64,000 bases of DNA. It comes from Asterias rubens. Its lineage: Eukaryota > Echinodermata > Asteroidea > Forcipulatida > Asteriidae. Position numbers and translations under genes: made by a program. Positions 22,691 to 35,615 of the stretch are shown one piece after another. The stretch lies in contig NC_047068.1 in NCBI RefSeq assembly GCF_902459465.1, forward strand, positions 2,108,001 to 2,172,000, written 5' to 3'. Numbering within the stretch: position 1 is the stretch's first letter; every line of letters begins with the position of its first letter. Under the pieces are notes generated by a model. It saw only the letters and a program-made list of their open reading frames with translations. It ran no database searches and was not told the DNA's origin.

Positions 22691-23219
22691 GCCTTTGTGG
22701 GGGATGTGCCATGCAATGTACACACCCAATATTGCTTCGTAAAAGGTTGGGAAGGTGATGCATTCTGCCTAATCAGTCAGGCGCAGGATGATGCTTTTAC
22801 CTACACCCTTCTGGACTGTGAGAAAATGGGTTTTGGCGGTATTTTACTTAGTAAAATAGGCTGGGAGCCTATTTTATCAGTATAATATGTTTTATAAATA
22901 TTGTTAATACTTTCCCCTGCATACATACACTTTGCACTTGGGGTTCATCAATGTTGGTATGACAACAAGAGATGTCATTATGATAACTGCAAACTTCATC
23001 ACCAACTTACTACTTGGAGCCAACGGGACAAGATGGTGTTGTAGTGATATAAAAGAAGTGATATCATCCCAACACGAATAGTTTCCAGTTGTCAAACAGA
23101 TGGGGAAAGTGAGACATTCCGATTTAGAAACATCCAATTAACAATTAAAATGAAGCTAAATATAATCTTCGACACACTTATTAATTGATGTTTTTAAATT
23201 GCCACATTGTTTAATGGTG

Positions 23220-23780
23220 TATTCATAAATACCTCAGACAGTCGCTATTCCTATTGGAGGAGAGCGCGTCACGTAGGTGTGTATAAACCTTTGTTTATGA
23301 CCGGTAAAAAGTGTTGAAACATGGGCGTGACACGCGAGCCTGCACCTGTTCTTATAAGACAGTTTATTCACTCCTATTGGTCGAGAGCAACTGCTGAAAC
23401 AGTTGTGCTAGTACATAACGCGATACGCGCGACGCGCACAGCATTCCCTTATAAGGAGTTTTTTACCCGAGGGCGGCGGAGGGCCTTACCATTTCATAGC
23501 TGGAGGGGCGTTGTGTTGAAAGAAATCATTTAACAATAATAATTCTGGCATTTGTTTTACTTTTTTACCAAAAAGTGTTGATGTTTTTGACCGAAAAGGT
23601 ATTTATGAATGGGAATCAAAGTTAGTTGAATCGGTTTTCAACTAGTGGTTTAAACCCGCCGAGGCCTGGTTCTTGATAGTTTACCTCGCCTGCGTCTCGG
23701 TAAAATTATCAAGAACCAGGCCTCGTTTTGGGATTAAACCACTTGTTGAAAACCTCTACGCCACACATTGATTCCCTTAA
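23220..23780. repeat. Compound palindromic element F, copy 2 (inverted to copy 1)
   Basis: Carries, in reverse order and orientation, the blocks of 14345-14902: ATTCATAAATACC, CCTATTGGTCGAGAGCAA, CCTTATAAGGAGTTTTTTAC, then the AACTAGTGGTTTAAACCCG hairpin, ending CCACACATTGATTCCCTTAA. The two copies are similar in length (about 560 bp). Confidence 0.75.
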
Positions 23781-24655
23781 TAGGGCCTAGTAAGAGAGCT
23801 CTAATGGGTCCATGGAGGAAGGGCCTAGCCGGCCCACCAGGTGACACAATGACCGGGGACAACACCAATGTGGCACACGGGTGACAGGCATTTTTTTATT
23901 TGGTTGTCCGGAAGTTTGATATAATGAAGGAATGTTTGCAAGGACTTCGGGCTACAAATTAATTGTGTAACCCACAATACAGTGTCATCTTACAAGGGGG
24001 CAATGTCACAAAAGTTATACTTATGTCAAGGCAACATAAATCAGCAACATACATTTTTGTCTGGTTAGACAGACATGTTTGTAAATGTTTGTTAATAAAC
24101 AGAATAATTAAGTCACGCAAAAAAGTTGGGTATTTTAACGTTTTCTTTTCCTCTGCAGAATATTAAATTGAACCCCGCGGGTTCATCCTATTGGATGCTG
24201 TTGAATTTGTGAAAGTGTCGCAGAAACAGGAAAAAGTCAGACTTCGCCGGGTGATTATAATCATCTGCAACGATGCAATGCACAAAAGCATTATTTCACG
24301 CAAACCTGTCACTTTTTAACAAAACATATAATTATTTTGCCCCCGTTTTTGCGAGTGATTCTCACACTGGATTCGTTGTGTGTGAATAAGTTTTCATTAA
24401 TTAATTAATTTTGTGAATTCGAAGAATAAACCAGGCTTTAGTCTTCATATCAACTTGCACTATAAATCAGTTCTCTGCAAAAAATAAAACGCTGTGTGGC
24501 TGTCTTTTATCCAATTATTTTATTATAAATATGCATGTATTCCAGTACTGATGTATTCTTTCGAGACAAACTTTTAACTGTTTGTTGTGGCAAAAAAGTA
24601 AGGTTCCACGCGCGCTCAAGATATCGCGAGATACCGCGAGACTATGCTCGTTCTC
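23781..24655. other. Intergenic DNA upstream of tektin promoter
   Basis: No coding exon or clear repeat found. Confidence 0.4.
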
Positions 24656-24659
24656 TTTA

Positions 24660-24714
24660 TCCAATCAGAGCCCTTTTGTCATAGACGAATTGCCTCTCCA
24701 TAGTAACCGGTAAC
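24660..24714 (+). promoter_or_regulatory. CCAAT box and RFX X-box, candidate tektin-4 promoter
   Basis: CCAATCAGA lies at 24661-24669. GTAACCGGTAAC lies at 24703-24714 and fits the X-box consensus GTNRCC(N0-3)RGYAAC exactly with zero spacing. RFX factors drive motile-cilium genes in animals. A possible donor GTAAGG at 24940 could end a 5' non-coding exon that splices to the acceptor at 26040-26041, just ahead of the tektin start codon. That the two are linked is inference. Confidence 0.55.
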
Positions 24715-26072
24715 AAAGGTGCTTGACAGCATTTCTTGTTGTGTTTTTGTGTACACACCCAGGATCTAGTGTGTTTTGTGTGTAAATGACTGCATGCTTG
24801 CACGATCCCGACGATCGTTCACTACTTTACTGTGTGGCTCTTTGGATGTTGGGCTATAGTTCGTTGCTAAGTTTTGATCATTCTTCATTTCATCAGATCA
24901 ACGCACACTCGGTGGCCGATCTATTTTGTTACTTGGTTGGTAAGGATTTGCTTGACTACTTTTCTTCTTCCACTTCCAGTTCCATTTAGCTTTTTATTAA
25001 TCGAACAAGTTTCGTTCTTGAATCTTGTGTTGTGGGTCTTGTTCTTTGTAAATTAAATATAATGTATTCTAAATTTAAATGCCTCTTCACTTTCACTGCT
25101 TGTTCTCCCTAAAATCCTAAATTAAAAATAATAATTCATTTGATCCATATCATATAGCGTGCATTCAATGTTTTGTTAGGTGTTCTGATTTTAGCATAAT
25201 TATTATTTGTTACTCACTGAGCCCCAGCTGAGCAATGACTCAGTGGATTCAGTGACTTGTGAGTGACTGTTACTACACGTTACTCTTAGCCCACCTTGTT
25301 GAGCTGTTAATGGCTCCCCTTAACTTTTAACATCGGTATCATCACTGTCACCATAATGGTGTGTATGCTTTATGTAGGCCCCTATGAATTAATTTTATTA
25401 AATATTAAGGACATAAAAAAGAAGAGACCCTTGGCCTTTTTAGCTTTGCTTGGTTAGATTTTCATTTGGGAATCGGAGGGTAGTTTTTCAGTTGCGATTA
25501 TCGTAACCATCCTCCCGATTGGAGACTGGACAAGACAATGCGCGCAAGGTGCGACCGTATCCGTATGTGCAGTTTCAAACAATTATTGCCAGACTATTCA
25601 CCAGCTTTGCACCGCTTTCAAAAATCATGACACAAATTCGAAGAAAAAAAATTCTACTACTTCTGTAATTATTCTTTTGTAAATGTAATGTTCAATGTTT
25701 TAAATCCAATTTGATTCTTTATGCCATCCAGGACCAGGTGTTCAACACACCTGAAACTTTACCGATATTGACAAAATTAGGCTGGATGTGTTCTTAATTC
25801 TTAATCTTAGTCAGTATTCTAAATCTCGGTAAGCGCTTGTGATTGTTCAAGAAATAAAGAAAATTCATGAATTCTGACTGTCATTCATTAAAAATCTGCA
25901 TCGCTGTTTAAAAACAAATAGGCCTGGCTGCTTCCTTATAAATGTTATGAATGATACACCCAGCCCAGTAACTGGGGGTGGGGGCAATGTGATCTTTGTA
26001 ACACTTATGTGATTTCAATTGTTTTTCAATTTTTTTTTCAGATAAGTGTGAAACTTGAGAACTTGCAGCATC

Positions 26073-29000
26073 ATGGCGATGGCAGGGTCAACTTTGCTAT
26101 CTAAATCTCGTACACCAACAATGCCAATGTCTCCCTACAAAGGCACAGTTGGAACAAGAACTGATGCAGAATTAGCACAGAGCTTGGCCGCTATGAGCAA
26201 TCTTTCAGAGAGTGGGGTTCGTGGTTCTGCTATGGGTGCTCCAGTGTCACTGGGCTTCAGGTCAGGCAAGCATACACCTAAAGAATGGCACGAGGCAAAC
26301 TATTCCAAGTATTACCAGAGCTTTTCAGACAGAGACAATGCGGAGAGACTTTGTCATGAATCCAAACAGCTCGCCAATGAAACCCAAGCTCTGACTCAGC
26401 GTGTACAGACCGATGTGACCAAGAAACTGGCAGAGAGGATGCATGATATCAACTTCTGGAAGTTTGAGTTGAATCGTGAAATTGAAGAGATGATTGAGGA
26501 GACAGATTTACTATGTGCCCAGAAGAAGCGACTGGCTAATGCTCTGGATGCAACTGAGCTACCTATGATGATAGCCAGAGACAACTTAGACTGCAGAGGT
26601 AGACGCAGAGAAATAGACCTGGTTGGAGACAGGGTTGAGTTGGCTCTCAATAAGGTAAATATCTGTCGTGGGGCCGATTCTACAAAGCAATCAAATTCAG
26701 CGTAAGACAAATTTTCAGAAACACGATAGTGATTTGTATTGTGACATCACACTTTACTTTAGCAACTACAATTGATTGGCAGTTACGTTCAACCTTAGGT
26801 CTATGTGAAATCATCCCATGGTTACTGAAGTTGCATGGTTCTGGTTGATTGACTTTTGCATTATATTGGGATAAAACATATTTGTGCATGATGTAAGTCT
26901 AATTGGAAAAGTTTGTAAAAAGTTCAAAGGGTCACTAAAAGTGGATCGCACAAAAGAGATGATGCATTAATTGTATTTATCCATATGTGATATCTTTAAC
27001 ATCAGTGACCTCTTAATACTGGTACCATGATTGTTTTTCATTATGGCCCTTTTCAAAACCAAGGCTACGGCTTTGGATTCGGCTTCAGGCTCCGTTCTCT
27101 CGTCTGAAGCCCTAAGCGCGTATACGCAAATCACGTGCAATCGTAAAAACAACCAGAGGGCCGAGCTCAAAGCCGAAGCCATGGTTTCGAAAAGGGCCTA
27201 TGACACCAGTTAGTTCTGCACATAACTGCTTTAATATAGACGAGAAGCTCACACAAGGCCCAAAACTAAAATATGTTTGTTTGTTTATTTTTTTTTGCAG
27301 GAGGTAGAAATTGTCAGTAAAGTACAGGACCTCTTGAAGAGAACCCTGGAGCAGTCTGACAGACAGATCAAGTGAGTAAAAAACAAAACAATGAACAATG
27401 CATGATCATTGGTAAAAGTTTACACTTTTCAAGACAAGAAGGTATGCAACTCTTATAGCTATAAAGTTAACTGATTCACAATTGTATTACCGTCCTCCAG
27501 ATAAACAAGTCTGTCTGAAAGACTGTCAAAGTTGAGAAAAAAATTACCCTGAAAATTATCATAGCTTGCTTTGATTGCCATAGTCAAAACCAACACTTAC
27601 ATTTAACAAGCACAAAAGCCTTGACAACAAAATCAACTGATTTTCTGTCTTTTTTACTTGAAGATCACACAGCTTTATGAAATTGTACATCATATAAAAA
27701 ACCTTCAGATTGGTTGTATTGTATTGATCCAATTCACCTGACGTCATCATCAGAATAATCTTTGCGCCATTTCGGTGGTTAATGTCACTGTGCGTTATTC
27801 AGTGAAGAGTTAGGCGATGCGGCGTTTACACATAAACCTATTGACCGCCAAAATGGTGAGCGTGGCACAGTCGCAGCGTGTGATGTGCATGCAAGGGGTC
27901 AATAGGTAGTTTGTTTATTGAAAAGTTATGGAATTTATAATAATAATAATAGTATACAAAAAAAGTTTAAAAAAATGATATGTAACCTTTACATACTTAT
28001 TTATTTACAGAATGAATCGTGGAGCCAAGCACAAGCTCACCATGGATTGGTCAGACAAACTACGAGATTATAATATTGATGAGAAGTGTGCCAACCTCAA
28101 TAATAACTCCACTGAGATCCAGTACAAAGAAGGCTCAGCTAAATTTGACGCATCGTAAGTTGTTTTTTGACGATTATGGCAGCTGTATTAATTTAATCGT
28201 GGTTTCACACATTTACAGCAGGGCTTTGTAATGAGAAAGTTGCAATAAAGAGGGTACAGTTTTCTTCTGTTGCGTGGTTGCAGGCACTCAATCCAAGCAG
28301 CACAACTCACTTGGCAGACTAGTCTGGCACCTTGTATTCAGCAACCTGTGTTTTTTGACACAAAATTGCTTCCTAAATGCAAATTGTGGCGATTCTCTGA
28401 ATGGTGTGACTTTTACTTATAGTACCTGTAGTTAGTATACTGTATCTTGAGTAGTTGATGTATGACTCCATGATCTTTTATTCTATCACATTCAGACAAT
28501 CTACTCCTGAATCCTGGGCCCAGTTCTCCCATGACAACATTGTACGTGCAGAACATGAGCGTCTTGGGTCTCAAGCCTTGAGAAACCTGATTGATCAGAT
28601 TCTGACTGATACATCTAATGATATGAGAGAACAGTGTAATACTGTGAATGCTGAGTTTACTAATCGCATCCAGGAGATGAATGATGCTAAGACTGCTCAT
28701 GAGAATCATCTTCAAAAGGTATATATTATACTTTGTTACATTAGGAAGAATCAACAACGAGTTTCAACAAAGAGTCAAATGAATTGAACGGTTACAGGAG
28801 CTGGCCTTCACCTGTGTTGCTTTAATGTAGCTTGTGTTGCTTTTGGGTGTCGTGGCCGAGTGGATTAGAGCACCGAACTCAAGCTCTGATGTTTCTGGTC
28901 AGCAGAGCGTGGGTTTGAATCCCGGTCGTGACACTTGTGTCCCTGAGCAAGACACTTAACTATAATTGCTTCTCCCTACCCAGATAACGACACATTTTTT

Positions 29001-30572
29001 CAATTAAACAAAGCCTTATCAAGTTAAGTCTCCAAACAACAGAAGGCTGTTTGAAATTCTAATAGAGCACCCTCAGTTAGAGATCAAAAGAATGTTGCTC
29101 ATTGGCCCATTCTGTGCACTGTGCAGACATATGTGAGTTGTTCTATTGTTTATTCATCATTTTACCTGTAAAATGGTGATGAGTTGAGGTCAACGCGTAG
29201 CATCCATTCAAGTACGAGCCATAACAAATACTAATTTAACAGGCATGTTTAGTAGGAATCAACTACAGACTTTTATAATCATTCTCTATATTTTTTTGAA
29301 TCGAATTTAGACGGTGGAGAAGATTGCAGAAATGGAGAAGAACGTTGAGTTCTTAGAGCAGGAGATTAAGAACAAAGAGGCACCAATGAAGGTTGCTCAA
29401 ACCCGCCTGGATCACCGCACACATCGTCCAAATGTAGAGCTCTGCAGAGATCCTGCACAATTCAGGTATAGTATGGACATTAATCTTACCTCTATCAATT
29501 CAATTCATCAACATTTATTTCCACCAAAGATAATAACTTTAGAAAAAACAAAACAATTGATACAATAAAACGAATACGTGGAGGCATTACACAGGAAGCA
29601 GATGCTTTATATAAACGGAATGCCTTAAACACAACAACAAATACGTTTAAATAACAATAATGAACAAGGAAGACAAAATACAAAAGACAAAACAGACAAA
29701 ATGGACATAAACTGTAGTAGACATCAGACAAACATACAAAGCAATACTAGTGATACAACGACACAGTTTATAAAAGAGGTAATGCAAGCACAATAAAGCA
29801 CAGTTAAAGTGAACAGTATGAATGTAGAAAAAACAAACAGACAAAATACATGTAAACTATGCTATATACTGGGAGATAAGATGTTTCTTGGTTTTAAATT
29901 TGCCAACAGAGGACTACTTCTCTGTAGACTGTTGCACTCATTCATTAACTAATTCCTTTGAAGAGTCAAATGACAAATAAAGCACACGACAATAAGTAGA
30001 GGCTATTTGTCAACACAGTAGGCTACAAAAACTAACAAATACAAAGAAGCCCAAAGATCCTAGTGGCAGGTATTGTCACTGTAACTTCCTTCCTTGTCTT
30101 CTCTCCATTGGGTTCTGGCTAATCAATGATCACTGGTGAATCACTTTTCTGAGAGTCCTTGGTTTCACAACTAGAATAAACTAACTGAAATGAGTTGTAC
30201 ACATGTTCTTTGAATGCTGAAATAATTTGTTTGTATAAATGTAGTGTTGTTGTTAATTTATTGTTTTGGTTTAGTGTATCTTAGCTCTTTCTTCTAATTC
30301 TATACCTGCACATTTATAACTATTTTTGTTTTGCTTTTCTGTGTTGAATCCACAGCCTTGTCCATGAAGTTGGTGATATCCAGAACTCTATTGACAGTCT
30401 TGAGCAGAAGCTTGCAGACTCCAAGGCATCCCTGAAAGACCTGATGGGAACTCGCATGACCCTAGAGCAACAGATTGCCCTCAAGAAAAACAGCATCTTC
30501 ATCGACCGAGACAAGTGTCTTAAATTCCGCACCCGATACCCATCTACTTCCCGGTTGGTAGGATACCAGTAG
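26073..30572 (+). CDS. TEKT4: Tektin-4, six coding exons
   Basis: A filament protein of the axonemal doublet microtubule lumen in motile cilia and flagella. Coding exons: 26073-26654, 27301-27371, 28011-28154, 28496-28718, 29311-29465, 30356-30572. All junctions are GT-AG, phases agree, and the product is 463 residues (vertebrate tektin-4 about 435). Start is the first ATG after an acceptor at 26040-26041, so a 5' non-coding exon exists. The Ser/Thr-rich head (1-65) is followed by long coiled coils from about residue 70. The tektin signature RPNVELCRD is at 379-387. The tektin-4 assignment rests on EWHEANYSKYYQSFSDRD, MDWSDKLRDYNIDEKC and the RTRYPSTSRLVGYQ C-terminus. The closest sea urchin axonemal homologue should be tektin A. 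Introns hold a family E MITE (27045) and a SINE (28846). Confidence 0.95.
27045..27198. repeat. MITE family E, copy 2 (tektin-4 intron 1)
   Basis: Begins GGCCCTTTTCAAAACCAAGG, ends TTTCGAAAAGGGCC, and is flanked by TAT on both sides like copy 1 at 15867. The interior has GCTACGGCTTTGGATTCGGC mirrored near the right end. Confidence 0.75.
28846..28985 (+). repeat. tRNA-derived SINE, best-preserved head (tektin-4 intron 4)
   Basis: TCGTGGCCGAGTGGATTAGA (A box, leucine/serine style), then GGTCAGCAGAGCGTGGGTTT and GAATCCCGGTCGTGACA (B box). The body GAGCAAGACACTTAACTATA and TGCTTCTCCC follows. The same body is seen inverted at 37490-37520. Confidence 0.8.
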
Positions 30573-31015
30573 AGATGCTTGGGACAGGGTTAGAATATAT
30601 CTATCTAAGATGTTGATTGAAAGAGAGGGGGATTAAACATATTGTGGATTATTAATCTAATTATAATGCTTAATAAGAAGCTAATCCGTGTTTTGAGAAA
30701 CTTTATTAAAGAAAGAGTTTGAAGAAGGAGTGTACACACAAGGCATTTGTACAGTTACTAACAGATGCAGATGTATACTTTTTTCAAGTGCTCCTTTTCT
30801 TAAAGAATTTGTGCAGAGGTCGTTTGTAAAGGAAATAAGAGCTAACATTGCAACATTTCTACAGTTTTGACTATAAAAAAAACAGTACCTGTACTTGTAC
30901 TATGTACATGAACATGAAAATTAACCCTACGGATAAATCATGTTGTTCAAATTACAAATTGCGTACACATTAACCATTTTTTCCCTTTATGATATCCGTC
31001 CAACTTGTAAATATC

Positions 31016-31021
31016 AATAAA
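31016..31021 (+). promoter_or_regulatory. Candidate poly(A) signal of tektin-4
   Basis: AATAAA 444 bp after the tektin-4 stop codon, followed by a T-rich stretch. It is the first good plus-strand hexamer after the stop. Confidence 0.4.
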
Positions 31022-31827
31022 CTTTAAAAAATGAGTTTTGCACAGTGAGCATGTACAGGTTACATTAATAAAAAGTAATAAAGGATGAAAATCTGTAAAT
31101 TTTGAACATGAATGAAAAAATTGTATGTAAAATTTGACACATCATTTGGTAGAATTACTAGAATTTGTCTGTTTTTAATAAAGTAAGATGCACTGTACAA
31201 GGTTGTACTTGTTACAATTTTAAATTCCAAGTTTGAAAATGCATGCACCCAAAAATCTTCAAGTTGTACATACCTTTAATATTTGCTAATGCATGCATTT
31301 CATTGTTGTGCTGCTTGTGTAGCGGAACACATCGCAGTGTAGAGATAATTGCCATGAGCAAAGTTTATTTTTCATACCCAGCGTATCTCTAGTTCATGAG
31401 TAAAAAGTCACAAAATCTGAAGCCCAGCTTTAGACCAATGATCATTTTCTGTGTTCAATCTGGAGGACCTACTTAAATGCACCCACTCCACCAAGTATGT
31501 ATGCATTCAAGTTTCCCAATCTTACATTTAATTTAATTTTGTTTGAGTTGTCTCCAATTCATCTTTAATATTGCAATGCATAATTGTTTTACTTTATAGA
31601 GTTTGAAGAATCAATAAATGATGTTTGAAGAAACTCTGTTTTGCAGTGTATGAATTGTCATGTCCCATTGGAATACATAGACATGTATATGTACACATGT
31701 ATAGTGTATTCAAATTGCATTGTCCTTTAAATGTGTTTAAAACATGTACTGGAAGTGATGTCAGCTTGGTGATTTTCATCTTTTCAAAGAAAGTGAAATA
31801 CATGCACACTAAATATTCTGCCTTTTG

Positions 31828-32201
31828 AAGGGAAGGTACACTATTGGTAATTGTCATAGACCAGTCTTCTCACTTGGTGTATCCCAACAACAACATAAAA
31901 TAACAAGCCTGTGAAAATTTGAGCTAAATTGGTCATCAAAGTTGCGAGAAAATTATGAGAGAAATAACACCCTTGTTGGACGAATGTGTGTGCTTATAGA
32001 TAGGAATAAAAGACTTCTGGCTAGAAGTCTTTTATTATTTTAATGAGAAATTACCTCTTTCTCAAAATCTATGATACTTCAGAGGGAGCCATTTCTCACA
32101 ATGTTTTATACTACCAACAGCTCTCCAATCCTCGTAACTAAGTCAGTTTTTAAGTTAATATTTGTTTTGAGTAATTACCAAACGTGTACCTTCCCTTTAA
32201 A
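31828..32201. repeat. Palindromic MITE family B
   Basis: Left end AAGGGAAGGTACACTATTGG and right end AACGTGTACCTTCCCTTTAA are inverted. The interior blocks CTTCTCACTTGGTGTATCCC and CAGAGGGAGCCATTTCTCAC are present. Confidence 0.85.
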
Positions 32202-32586
32202 TACCAAACATTGTATCCTGGGGCATGATTCCGAGTCTGCCATCTTAAAACCAAGCCTAACCAAGCCAATAACTCGATTACCTTTTGGTAGTAGCAGCTG
32301 CGTCACTGTGGTTCACCAAACACATGGAAACGCCTATCCAATGTTTTTGGTTGGGGTCACCAAAATGCACTCTTGAAAAGCATCTATTTAAGCGGCAGTG
32401 TACACTTGAGTTCAAGTCTAAGATCGCGGTTTGTTTGTCAGCATCAGCCATGCAAAACTCAATTTGCCTCCCATAGAGTGGCTATCACATGCCCATACAA
32501 GAAGAAAAATGTGTTACCATTGGTTTCAATGGAATCATTAAGTAATTCACATCCAATTTTCAAACCAGCATCAATGTTTTTTTACG

Positions 32587-32732
32587 GGCCAGTCACACTG
32601 CTGCGATAACGATCACGTTAACAAGACACACCCTTGATTGGTTGAATAAGCGTGCGTGTGTTTGGAGCAGTTCAACCAGTAGAATGTGTTCTCTTTGCGT
32701 TGTGATCGTTATCCCTGCAGTGTGACTGGCCC
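32587..32732. repeat. MITE with GGGCCAGTCACAC ends
   Basis: GGGCCAGTCACACTGCTGCG and ATAACGATCAC are mirrored by GTGATCGTTATCCCTGCAG and TGTGACTGGCCC. Flanking TTA on both sides may be a 3-bp duplication if one base is allowed at the left edge. Confidence 0.7.
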
Positions 32733-34270
32733 TTAACTCGAGCAACGAACAGAATTCCCAAGTCTGTGATCGAAATGTTAGCAAAGAAAAACAGGCTGTA
32801 TTTCAGGCAATACTGTATTGACTACAAGTAGGCAAAAATCCACATCACAGACTTGAAACCAAGTCTAGCAATGGCATGTTCTCTGAGAGGGCCGGGTGAA
32901 CAGAAACCAGTTGCAGACTGGTATTCTTTTTAAAGAAAGCCTAGTACTATGTCAAAGTTTTTGATCTACTCTTTACAAGGAAATAAAATTCAAACTGAAC
33001 CTCGTACTCACACACACACAAAATGTGGGTGAAATGTTTCACATGTATGTACATGTACAGCCATTCTCAACAATGGCGGTACTTCAGACAAATACTGTAC
33101 ACTTAAATCAGAAAACTGCATCTCTATAATAATATCCATAACTTGACTTCACAGCTCTTTCTTGAGTAACAAATTCATGTCACAATATAAGTAAGTTATA
33201 GATCACTAGTGTATATGCACACACAGATGGTCGGAAAGCTAACCATGGTTATTTTATTTAAAATAAAATCATTTGAAAATAATTGATTACAGTGTAATCT
33301 CAAGACTAGATGTACATGTACATGTGCCTCACAGTATACATAGTTGGCATTGGATCTCTTTTCAAAATTTGGGGCCCGCAAACGCATTTGCTTTTTTGAC
33401 TGCGCCCCGGTGCCCAGTTTCTTGCAATGTTCTAGAAATCGTGCGTTGTTTACACAAAGACACTAATGCGCAAGGTCAGACCGGATGTCGCATGACATGT
33501 TCCCTCAGGGGATACATGCTCTGTGCTGACTGTTTAAGAGAATATTGGCTGAAATATGCTAACATATAAAACATGCTTACATTAAACATAAAGTTTTCTA
33601 CTATAATAAACTTAAACGTCTAAACAAATGTTCAAAACAGAAACATTATCTTGTTAACCAACATTTTATTCATAGTTTTAACACACATCAAACTTCTGGC
33701 ATCACAACTGGCAATGAGCCTTTCATTGTCGGACATTGGAGGAACGTATTCCATGGTATAAATGCCCGAGATTCTTCTTTTATTTTTTAGTAAATTACTT
33801 CATTTATATTCATGTACATACATGCATTGAATAAGACAATGCTTTGCTTTATTATGCCCATAGGGGTTTGACCCAAGGGGGAAAAACAACTGCCCTCACA
33901 AATTTGTGCAAAACAGTGGGGACATTTCTTGCACAGCATGAAGAAAACAAATTGGACAGACAAGGCAAACAATACTTTTTACCAGGTGTTAGAAATTTGA
34001 AATTTGCTGCAGAAAGTTGACTTTCCTGACTCGTCCAGAAAACTCTATTCTTCTTTTCATTGGAAGTTGACTTGAAGTCAGGGTAACTATAGAAGGCCAC
34101 TTCAAGGTATGGGCTACAATAATTTTGTTTCAGAGGCCGTTGCCACCTACTCCTAGGGCTGAAACAGGGTTACCCCTTTTACAGTCCATACGGATGTAGG
34201 CTTGGGTATCATCAGTCTGAAGCCTGGCCGGTAGAGCAGAAAGCACTACCTCCCCAATTTTACGTAGCAA
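32733..34270. other. Intergenic DNA
   Basis: No supported gene. A somewhat GC-richer patch at 33370-33530 holds open frames in two phases, but I see no homology or consistent splice sites. Confidence 0.4.
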
Positions 34271-34360
34271 GTGTCACGAACGGGATTCGAACCCACACTC
34301 TGTTGATCAAACACCAGATCTTGAATCCTGTGCTCTTAACCACTTGGCCATGACACGCCA
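34271..34360 (-). repeat. tRNA-derived SINE head
   Basis: On the minus strand GTGTCATGGCCAAGTGGTTA (A box) and GGGTTCGAATCCCGTTCGTG (B box) are spaced as in the head at 28846. The body to the left differs from the other copies. Confidence 0.7.
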
Positions 34361-35615
34361 GACCTTCTGGTTATACTTCATTTCGGGTTCCTCACTTCCA
34401 TTTGTGGTGAAAGAGAACATACATGTACAAAGCCCCATATAGTGATAGGATAAAAACCAAAACACTGTATTGTTACATCAGTTTGGAAATGAGGAAATCC
34501 TTAACAAATTGGCATGTTTCTAATAAATGTAAATTTGTTGGAGGATAACAGAAAGTCTGATACAGCAAAATTGATCGAATCCAATACAGCAGTGATCTCT
34601 TTGTGTTTCAGTCGCTGCTTAACGTTTAAGAAATCAATTCATTACATGGGTTTGTTTACCATTGCTTTAACAACTACATCATCACATCAGGTAAAACCAC
34701 TCCACACACCTGTACTGGATGACAACATCCAATGGATAGGCCTATCAGAGGGATCAGGAAATTCAAAGAATAGTTGAGATGAATATTCAGAGAAAACTTT
34801 CATGGAGCAGCTAAAACACAAAATTCCTGGCTGAGCCCAATTTGTGAATCGTACAGAATGTGCATTGTTTAATTATTAGTCTCCAATAATTAAATGGCTT
34901 AATTTTCTGTGTTGAGCAGGTCTGCTTTATTTGGCCAAAGAGGATCACAATAAATGGAAAGAGACCTCATTGTAATTTGCACACTCAACAAACATATGAA
35001 TGGTACTGTTTTATGATATATAATTTTCTGTCTATCAGTTTCCCTGTACTCTCTATGGATCGTTACGTTTTGGATGAGAATCATCTTGCAAGGTAAGCTT
35101 ACTAAAATGGGAAACCTTTTTATAAGCAATATCAACATGTACTCTGTTCATAAGCATGTTTCTAACCAATGACAGTGTAAACTTCCCCAATTAGCAAACA
35201 AACTCCCCTTCTCAACACAAATTTTAAATAACCATATGGTTTTCCAGTCATTTAGTTTAAAAACAATTACACGCAACAGGAAGAAACTTGGTGATAACAG
35301 TAGAGTAAGCCAGATTTACATTGTCTAAGGGCAAAAATGTTGTGCTGTACAATTTCTAGGGGCACTACACTGCTACAAAACCAGCACGTCATTTGGTTGC
35401 TAAAATTGTTCACCAAGAATCCTTTGTGCACCGATCATTTCTTGTCATTGGGACTAGCATGGGTTATTGCCTCTGTTACTTCCATGAAGTTACACAGCTG
35501 CAAGTTCAAACCTCAGGTTATACGAACCAAACCATTTCTTCCAATGTAGATTTTCCAAAGCTTTATAGTCAATAAAATAAAAACTGTTAAAGATTCTCAA
35601 ACTAGATCACTTAAT
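34361..35615. other. Intergenic DNA right of SINE, 3' flank of NDUFB10
   Basis: No gene or repeat that I can support. Confidence 0.4.

Noticed and set aside
24786-24989. 67-codon open frame after the X-box as a separate protein gene
   Set aside because: No homology. It more likely overlaps the tektin-4 5' non-coding exon and intron; the GTAAGG at 24940 falls inside it.
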